A stretch of 64,000 nucleotides of DNA from Platerodrilus igneus (Eukaryota > Arthropoda > Insecta > Coleoptera > Lycidae). Below, piece by piece: positions 56,410 to 64,000 of this stretch. Within the stretch, counting starts at the first letter, position 1. Each line of letters begins with the position of its first letter. A program made the position numbers and the translations under genes. The stretch is from contig JARFIW010001491.1 in the NCBI GenBank assembly GCA_036346225.1, positions 930,001 through 994,000 of the forward strand, in the 5' to 3' direction. The notes under the pieces are model-generated. The model did no database searches. It was not told the origin of the DNA and was given only the letters and a program-made list of their open reading frames with translations.

Positions 56410-56900
56410 ACGGAATACATAAACCTGCAAAAATAAATTTTAAGAAGTGCAGTATAATAGTAAAGGGTATAAACGACATTCTGCAAATCAATTTAATTAA
56501 ATATTACAAAATTCGCAAACAAACAAAAGAAGCATGTACATTTACATAGTTCTCGATTATTTCTCCAATTACGTATGGTTTGCACCCCTAAAAATAAAAC
56601 GGGAGTTAATGATACTGCTGTTATGAAGACAATTTTGAGTATATTAAAAAAAACGTACAAGAAACTTGCAGTTTGATCGCAGAAAAGAATATTATAGGTA
56701 ATACTTTCAATTTTTAATGCAGAAGTACGGCATTAACCATATGGTATTTTCTCTATAAAGGAAGCTTGTATTATGGAACATGTAATAAAATCTTTGAAGG
56801 GAATAATGTGGCACATGTTAAACTTAAACAGTTCTTACACTTGGATTAAGAATTTAAATGATACTGTGAAACAATATAACGTACAGTTCACAGCACTACG
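56410..56900 (+). pseudogene. Integrase remnant, Polinton/Maverick type
   Basis: The + strand shows 'HKPAKINFKKCSIIVKG', then after a shift 'YIVLDYFSNYVWFAPLK' (first catalytic Asp, about 56,548-56,598), 'TGVNDTAVMKTIL' and, in other frames, a 'KYGINH' piece and an 'EHVIKSLKGIMW' stretch at the position of the catalytic Glu. The pre-core '.kPar.nf.rr.vi.kgi.d.wq.dL' text and the core order match retroviral-type integrases of Polintons/Mavericks and related elements. Frameshifts and stops make it dead. No DNA polymerase B, ATPase or capsid gene is visible nearby. Confidence 0.55.
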
Positions 56901-58504
56901 GAAGTAAAGCTTGTGAAAGTTAGTAAATTCAATGAAAGAACTATTTTAAAAAAATAATTCACATATTATACTTGCAACTAAAATTTCAAAATATTTGATT
57001 AAAAACAACGTATTAATGTTTTTGCCTCAAAGAAATGTTTTTAAAAATAAATAAAAACACAAGTACAACTCATCGTCAATTCAGGTGGGACCAAACAAAT
57101 TCAGCATTTTTTTGAAATTATTTTTCACTAAAAATTTATGACATCCTGACAGTGTGCAGTAGCTTTACCTTGTAACTACTTCCTGATTTTCATTTCGAGT
57201 ACTGGGAATAGAATATAAGCATTGTCCTGTACAGTATCATGTTGATTATTTCTTGCGGGTCTTCCTTATTTTTCAAAGATATATGAGCTGGTAACGCTTA
57301 ACGTCAGAATACTGCACCAAATAGTGCATACTTTGTGGGTGTAAGTGGCGTTACAGTTTTGTTAGTTGATGTACCCATTTAAATGAAATTTGCCTTATTA
57401 TCAAGTTCAAAAAGTTATCCCTGGAAAGCTTCTGAAATGAAATGGCATACTAGAGACAATGCCAAGTATCTTGGGGTAGTGTAGCTTGAACCATTTCAAT
57501 CTTGTATGGAGACATATTTAAATCAGTTTTAGAATCGTCTGAAGTGATGTCCTGTCGATGTTTAGATAAGTAAAATAACGACGGGTAAATGAAGATGGAT
57601 TCTGGAAGACACTGTTGTTCGGCTTCAGCTGCCACATTAGTGCATACAAGACCCACATTCCTTGAAAATCATCAACCGATACAGTTTTTTAAACACGGCA
57701 ATTAGGTTCCTAATGTAATCACTAGGAGACACTCTAATATTAAACCATTCTTTGAGTTACGATTATTAATCTTTTACTGGTAAAGAAAATTAATTTGTTT
57801 TTGGACATCATAGGTAGCCATTTTCTGTGAATTGTTCTATCACTGCAACTGAATGAAAACTTTAAAAAAACAAAAATTAAAAGGTTATATGATTTTTCCA
57901 AAATTTTGGTTTTTCAGTGACCACCATGTACTTAAAGTTTCGTAATATCTTTGATATTTGTAGTTCCTTTGCATTAATATTGTGATTTGAAAACAAAGTA
58001 TACCTCAGAGGTTTCTTTTTTATAGAATGGGGTATGTTTAACATTACTTTAATTGCTGCTAATATTTGCTTCGCACTTTTTTCTGTAGGTGTTTAAGGAA
58101 GCAATATTATATTTATAAACTATAATTATGTGCACCATCCTTTGGTATTGCAGTAAGTATTTGATGTTGAATGAATTGAATAAGTACCTCTTTATCGGTT
58201 GGTTTCAAACTTAATTAGGGAACTTGTTAATATATTATTTACTAATAATATAGTTTTTTACACGAAATTGTTGTTAGCAAAAATGTGTAAATATACATAA
58301 GATAATAAAAGAAGCTGTTAACTTATTTTTTTCTAATTACAGGTGAAACTTTGGAAGGTATTGTTTATAACAATACCGCTTTAATTAAATTTGTTTGTAT
58401 AATCAAATAAACTCATGCCCAAAAAAGCCTTGAAACTTGCACGATCCAATCGTTAGGAGGTATTTCTGATTATGATGTTGCGGGTAAAATGAGTGTTACA
58501 TTAT
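56901..58504. other. Intergenic, nothing recognised
   Basis: AT-rich; a 68-codon minus frame at 57,450-57,656 has no known motif. Confidence 0.35.
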
Positions 58505-58960
58505 AAATTTAGATTTGCCCTGGAGGCAAGAACCCGTAACAATTTTAAGGGTGCACCAACTAACTACAGTGGTGGTGAGAGTAGGTTCCTATGGAAGAAA
58601 AATAGTAAAAAATATATCTTTGAAATGGCTGAAATACAAACAAACTATGTTACAATATTTACTTACTCTGAAAGGCTTTTTCTACTGCCATAGTTGAGAA
58701 ACGCCAAACCGTCTTGTCTCGCAATGCCTTTCGATATATTCCCTACATAAAAAATAATTACTCCGTGTAGGTCTCCTTTGCGTTTGGTTTCCTATATTTA
58801 TGCATTATATGTTACTTTTTTCTATAATCGCTTAATAAAAAACAGTAATTAAATTTTGGTCAAATTAAAGATATTTTTAAAATAAGAAATTTTTAAAATA
58901 AAGTTGTTCTCCCAAATACAACTCCACCACTGGGGTGGCTTGCTATCCTTTCGCAATTAT
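58505..58960 (+). repeat. Dispersed repeat B, copy 2
   Basis: Collinear with 47,218-47,700. After it a G-poor stretch leads to the (TA)n tract at 59,180. Confidence 0.5.
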
Positions 58961-59177
58961 CTAATCTTACCTCGTTCATAAATAAATCCAAATAAAATTC
59001 AACCTAAATTTAGCTTCTATTAAAAGCACATAGTTGCAATATGAATACAAATAATGTTCCTTAAAAACCCTAATTTCGTAACATCAAACTGGCTAGGTAT
59101 TAATAAAAAAATTATAAAGAAAAGACTAATTCATGCCAGTGTTCCTCTTTGCAATATCGATATTCTGTTTTCAATAT

Positions 59178-59179
<2 letters not shown>

Positions 59180-59211
<32 letters not shown>
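59180..59211. repeat. (TA)n microsatellite
   Basis: About 32 bp TA repeat. Confidence 0.9.
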
Positions 59212-59213
<2 letters not shown>

Positions 59214-61126
59214 CATTCCAAATCTCATTTCCGGACATGTTCTTAGTGATAATAAATAGAAAACGGTTAAATACCAACTTTCCTTTTATTATTCCAATGC
59301 TCATTAAAAATATTCAATTTTCCACTCTAACAACTAACAATAAACCCCACTAATAAAGCTTATATTTAAAATCAATATGTACATATTTCTTAATATTTTC
59401 TAATATTCTAAACCTCCTTTCCCAATAATATCATGATTAAATTTAAAACATGAGTTCGGTCAATAATTGATAGTCCCAACAACATAATTACCTTCATGCT
59501 CTATTAATTTCCTACTACATGAATAAAAATCTATTTACATTTAAATTGCATGTACATATTTATAAATTCTAAACATAAAAGCTCATATTCTACTCACTAT
59601 TTGTTTCCAATTATATCTTTAAACTCAGTGATGTCCAAAAACGCAAGCTTTCAATTTTTCTTCATTCAAACAACAGCTCGTTAACACAATCAAAACTTAT
59701 TTGAGCCATACCGACAGATAGCTCTTTTATCATATCACGCATTAGTTTTCAAAACCTGTGCATGGCCAACATCTTTGCCAAAATTTGCAAGCGAAATTAC
59801 ACAAAAGCTTGCAGACTTTAATTTTCCCCTTTAGAGAAGTTTACGTTATATCTGGAAGCTGTGTTCTATCTATTAACTTTAAATCCCTTCAAACTAACCC
59901 ACGCATTTGTCAAAATTCACAAATTGTGAGGAAATCCTTTCTGTGTTTGACTGCAACAAAAGTTCCAACCAAAGCAACATGGCTTCCCCACTTACTGCAT
60001 GCTCTTATTACTACATCTCAACCTTTCTACTTTCTTAACTGTTAACTTGTGGTGCTTAGTTGTTATATATCCTTTTCTCTTCTACAATTTTGATCTCACA
60101 CTGTAACATTTTATCTCCACTGAATGAAAAGGTTAGTGTCACATTAATTACATAAAAGCCACATAACTTGCAATGTTGCTGCAATTGACCTTGAACATCT
60201 AGCCACGTGTAAAGCATTTTATTTTAATCATAATTTTGTCTCGTATTTAGCATTCTTGCATTACATATTTATTGTATTGAATGTTTTATGGAATCTGTTA
60301 TTCCAGTGGTTTTTATTGTTGTGACATTTATCCTACTCAAGACTAATGTTATCTTGGTATTGTATTTAGTGTCCCAGAAAATTAATTTTATTGCTTTGAT
60401 TATACTAACTGCCTAATTGAAATTATATTTTTTGAAACAGATTTAAAGTACCATGCGTATTAATATTCGTTGCATTCATTGTTCGCAAAATCGCACTATA
60501 CTGCGTTCATATTTATTCTGTCCCTCTGAAATTAAATTTTTTCATTCTCATCTGATTTATCTCTAAAGTAACATGAACGTCTTACGATGTTATACAAAAT
60601 CTTTTGAAATGACCTCATCTTGACGTCACGAAAATTTGGTTAAATTGGTTTGTTTTTTAAATTAAATTATTCTTACAAGAATTTAGAGTTTGTTCATTTT
60701 AATTTACTATGGTTTTAAGACAGTTATATTAGCACGCACTACTCAATTGAAGCAATTTTTTGTAAACTAGACAAAACGTTTAATTAAAAAAAAAGTTGCT
60801 TCATATATGACCCCAAATCAATGAGAAACACTGGTAACGGCCTAATAAATACAAAAAAAAGAACTAGTAATGAAGGCACGATCATTCAGTTAACTGTGTT
60901 ACGCTGCTAAAATAAGTACATGAGGACAATTTCTTATTTTTAAGTAATCAATTATGTTAATATACCTCTACATGACATTTAAAGCTTTTCAAATATAATT
61001 CCAAACCAGTAATGTGTACGGAATATTTAAATTTAAATTGTAAGATAAATGTTATTTTAGTAACTGATTCCTGATGTATACTCGACTTTTAACATATAAC
61101 ATTTAACACTCGTAAAGTGTATCACA
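59212..61126. other. G-poor intergenic sequence, then LINE 3' flank
   Basis: 59,212-60,060 is G-depleted on the + strand, with a 95-codon frame (59,758-60,045) that I do not recognise. The last few hundred bases before 61,127 probably hold the 3' UTR of the minus-strand LINE; its exact end is not evident. Confidence 0.3.
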
Positions 61127-63906
61127 TCACGGATCTTTATAATCAGAGATATAGCGCTTTAAAAGTTTGGTAAATATTCGTTTTTTAGACAATTTCAAAA
61201 ATGCAGGCGTCTCATTGTATACCAACACACTGCAATAAATGGGTGATGTTTGACTTTTTGTAGTCTTTAATAGGTTTGTTCTAAATCTATTTGATATTCT
61301 AGTACTGTAGTTATGTATTTTGTCTCCTGTTATTAAGGCACAATTAGATTTTAAGTGTTTGTTTGAGATATTGTGTGTTACTTTTATCTGTTCTAACATA
61401 CGCAATTTAAAAATAATAGGATTCAAATGACAAATTGCATAGATAAGTTCGGTAGGAGTGTAATATTCGATCCCGAATAACACTTTGATGACTTTATTTT
61501 GCATTCGTTGCAGTGGATTAATTATATATTTTGAACAGTTTCCCCAGCATGTTATTAGATATCTGAAGAATGGTACTATAAAACTATTATAAAATAATCT
61601 CTTGGTTGCAATATTAAACACAAACTGACATCTTTTTATTGCTCCCGTCATAGAAGTGATCTTTTTAATTATTGTCTTAACATGAGACTTCCACGTTAGC
61701 TGGCTGTCTATAATTAGGCCAAGATACTTGTAAGATTCTACTCTTTGAATATGCACATTATTTAACGAAACTGAAATATAACCTTCTGGTTTATTCTTTT
61801 GTTTTATCAGCATATACACCATTTTATTTAAGTTAATACAAAGTTTATTATGGACTAGCCAGCTAGAGTATATTTTTAAATCGTCATTTATTAGATTTTG
61901 CAGCTGAGACAAATCATACCCCGAATAGAGGATCGCAGTGTCATCTGGATACATAAAATATCTGCCCCTTAGCTCCACAAATTGTAAACTGTGTACGTAA
62001 ATCAGATACAGATATAGAGCCCTGCGGCACACCTATACTAATGTTAGAAGTTATACTTTTGTGCCCTTCGTATACTGTAAAGTGGTGCCTATTTATTAGA
62101 TATGACTTTATTAAATCAAATGCAACACCTCTTATTCCCATTTTATACAATTTTTCCATCAAGATAGGAATGTTTACAGTATCAAAAGCCTTTTGTAAGT
62201 CAATAAATACCAGAATTGTGTAATTATTTTTATTTAGTTCTTTTATTATTAGTTCAATTAAGTCAGTAGTTATCCCAAGCGTACTACTCTCAGGCAAAAA
62301 ACCATACTGATAGTTGTCAAAATTATAAGAAGTAGCAATGAATTTCATAAACCTTTCTTTTATTGCTGACTATGATTTTTGAGAATATACTTAATAGTGA
62401 AATTGGTCTATAGTTATCCATCTTATGCCGACTACCCGCTTTGTATACAGGTATTATTTTAGCAATCTTTAGTTCCTCTGGAAAGATACCATTGCAAAAG
62501 GAGCTGTTAATTAACTTAGCAAGGTTTATTAATAATGCATCACTACAGATTCTAAGCAAATCTTATTTCGAAATATTATCTACACCAGGAGCAGCATTAT
62601 TTTTAAATGTTTTATAATATCTAGAACTTCCACTGTTGTTACTGGATATAAGAAAATTGATTTACCCCATAACTGTTCTCTAAATTCTATATTGGTGGTT
62701 GAATTGTTTTTTGAGACAATATCAGACCCAATCCTATTAAAGTAAGAATTGAATTCATTTGCAATGTCTTGAGCAGATTTTATAATCCTGTCTCATGTGT
62801 TTATATATTCAATATTTATGTTAGGTTTAGGAAAGTTGCAATTATTTATGATTTTGTTAATAATCTGCCAGTTTTTACGAGGATTGTTGTTTGTTTTCAG
62901 AAACTCTTGTTCTGCCCATTGTTTCCTTAATTTACGCCCTAAAATATTTAACTCATTTTTTAGTTGTGTAAACTTAGCTACTACCTCCTCAGAGAATAGC
63001 GATTTCATCCTTCTATAAGCCTTATCTCGTTCTTTCATTTTTTGAATGTATAAGGAAGAGATCCAAGTATTGCCTTGTCCTATTTTTATTTGTTTGAATT
63101 TTATGCAACTGGCTTTCGTTGTATCTATTAAATGAGTTAAACCTGTGAAAGTACTTATCTGTTTATCATTAGTAATTAGCTCAAATCGGAGACGTTCCTT
63201 CCAAATTTCATATTCAATTTTAGATTTTGTAATAATAGTTTTATTCCTAGTTTTTACGGGATAATTAATTACAACATTCATAATTTTATGGTCTGAAATA
63301 CAATGATCTTCAATATTAATATGACTATTTAAATCATGGTTAACAACAACATGGTCTATTATACTGCTTTTATAACATCCCACTCTAGTGGGACAGTTTA
63401 AGTCATTAATTATCTTAAACGCATTCATCTGAACCACATTGAGATATTCTCCAGATTCTACATCCTTCTCTAAAATATCAATGTTCATGTCACCGATCAC
63501 TATACATTTTTGTTTTTGTTTCGATAACAATACATTAAAGAGTTCTAAAAAATTTTGAAACCCACTAGAAGGTGGTCTGTAAATCACTATTATGTGAATG
63601 TGTGTTTGAACTAAGTTAATGTGTAATACTTCACAATTATACAAAGACGAGGAGTCAATTATGTTGAATTGAATACCTTCTTTAATGTACAGAGCGACAC
63701 CCCCCAACTCTAGAGTCTCTGCATGCAAAACTAGAATGATACCCTGGTATATTGTAGTACTGTGTTTCACTAGCATACAACCAAGTTTCAGTTACTGCTA
63801 TTATAAGAATATTATTTTTTAAATTACAAATAGCTTCAATGTCACATAATTTATTACGAATACTATTAGTGTTTATATATAAAATATTTAATGTAGTGTC
63901 TGCCAT
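61127..63906 (-). pseudogene. Nearly full-length LINE ORF2 (endonuclease plus reverse transcriptase)
   Basis: Reads from Met at 63,906 to the stop at 61,127, about 926 codons, the usual length of jockey/CR1-type ORF2. Endonuclease: 'ILYINTNSIRNKL', 'VTETWL', 'VIYRPPSSGF', 'IVIGDMNIDIL' (GDMN at 63,484-63,495), 'SDHKI'. Reverse transcriptase: 'PGVDNIS', 'KIIPVYKAG', 'DNYRPISLLSIF', 'FIDLQKAFDTV', 'IGVPQGSI', 'YPDDTAI', 'YKYLGLIID' and 'W..H'. The catalytic Y-A-D-D box reads Y-P-D-D. Lesions: a frameshift in the C/G run near 63,695-63,703, TGA at 62,790-62,792, frameshifts near 62,600, 62,370 and 62,020, and a stop near 62,562. Otherwise the frames are long and well conserved, so the insertion is fairly young. 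ORF1, if present, lies beyond the right edge. Confidence 0.92.
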
Positions 63907-64000
63907 TGAAAAAAAAGGAAAATTTTTTTCAAATTCCTAGCGTATGATAGAATATTATGGTAACATTTGCCTATTTAGTATTTCTTCGGAGGTAATTTTG

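Noticed and set aside
1..64000. CRISPR arrays, bacterial operons or insertion sequences
   Set aside because: No regularly spaced repeats, ribosome-binding-site-led gene clusters or bacterial transposons were seen; all evidence is for an animal nuclear genome.

Overview
This is an AT-rich stretch of an animal nuclear genome, most likely an insect. The evidence is split genes with GT-AG introns, tRNA-like SINE fragments, and dense decayed transposons (mariner, Tc1-like, hAT, BEL/Pao, jockey/CR1-like LINEs) of types common in insects. No prokaryotic organisation is visible. The order within insects cannot be fixed from the sequence alone. All coordinates and exon joins were worked out by hand; family names come from recalled motifs, not from searches.

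The only intact host gene I can build is nicalin (NCLN), an ER membrane protein of the nicalin-NOMO-TMEM147 (BOS) complex. It lies on the + strand in seven coding exons from 5,002 to 54,556. The exons join in frame to a 555-residue protein, close to the 563 residues of human nicalin, with an N-terminal signal anchor, an aminopeptidase-like lumenal domain and a C-terminal membrane segment. Introns 1, 3 and 5 are 45-65 bp; introns 2, 4 and 6 are 14.2, 24.1 and 9.4 kb and are filled with transposon debris.

Upstream of nicalin (1-5,001) there is a dispersed repeat, SINE fragments and a dead mariner. Intron 2 holds LINE ORF1 scraps, an 0.9 kb foldback element with an internal 70-bp tandem repeat, a G-poor block, the 3' end of a BEL/Pao element, a dead hAT copy, and minus-strand exons resembling THAP and MADF/BESS genes. 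Intron 4 holds a perfect foldback hairpin just after exon 4, a DDE_3-type transposase split by a long-TIR rosa-like element, a nearly complete 3.1 kb hAT element, several LINE fragments and a second mariner. It also holds a 2.4 kb near-identical direct duplication whose junctions suggest a fusion between an allele with a transposon insertion and one without it. Intron 6 holds LINE tails, further repeat copies and a triplicated primer-binding-site-like motif.

Downstream of nicalin there are a Tc1-like fragment, a Polinton/Maverick-type integrase fragment, repeats, and a nearly full-length but frameshifted LINE ORF2 on the minus strand reaching the right edge. Nothing proves a new functional system. 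The most informative structures are the allele-fusion duplication, the nested transposons, the THAP/MADF exons and the triplicated motif.
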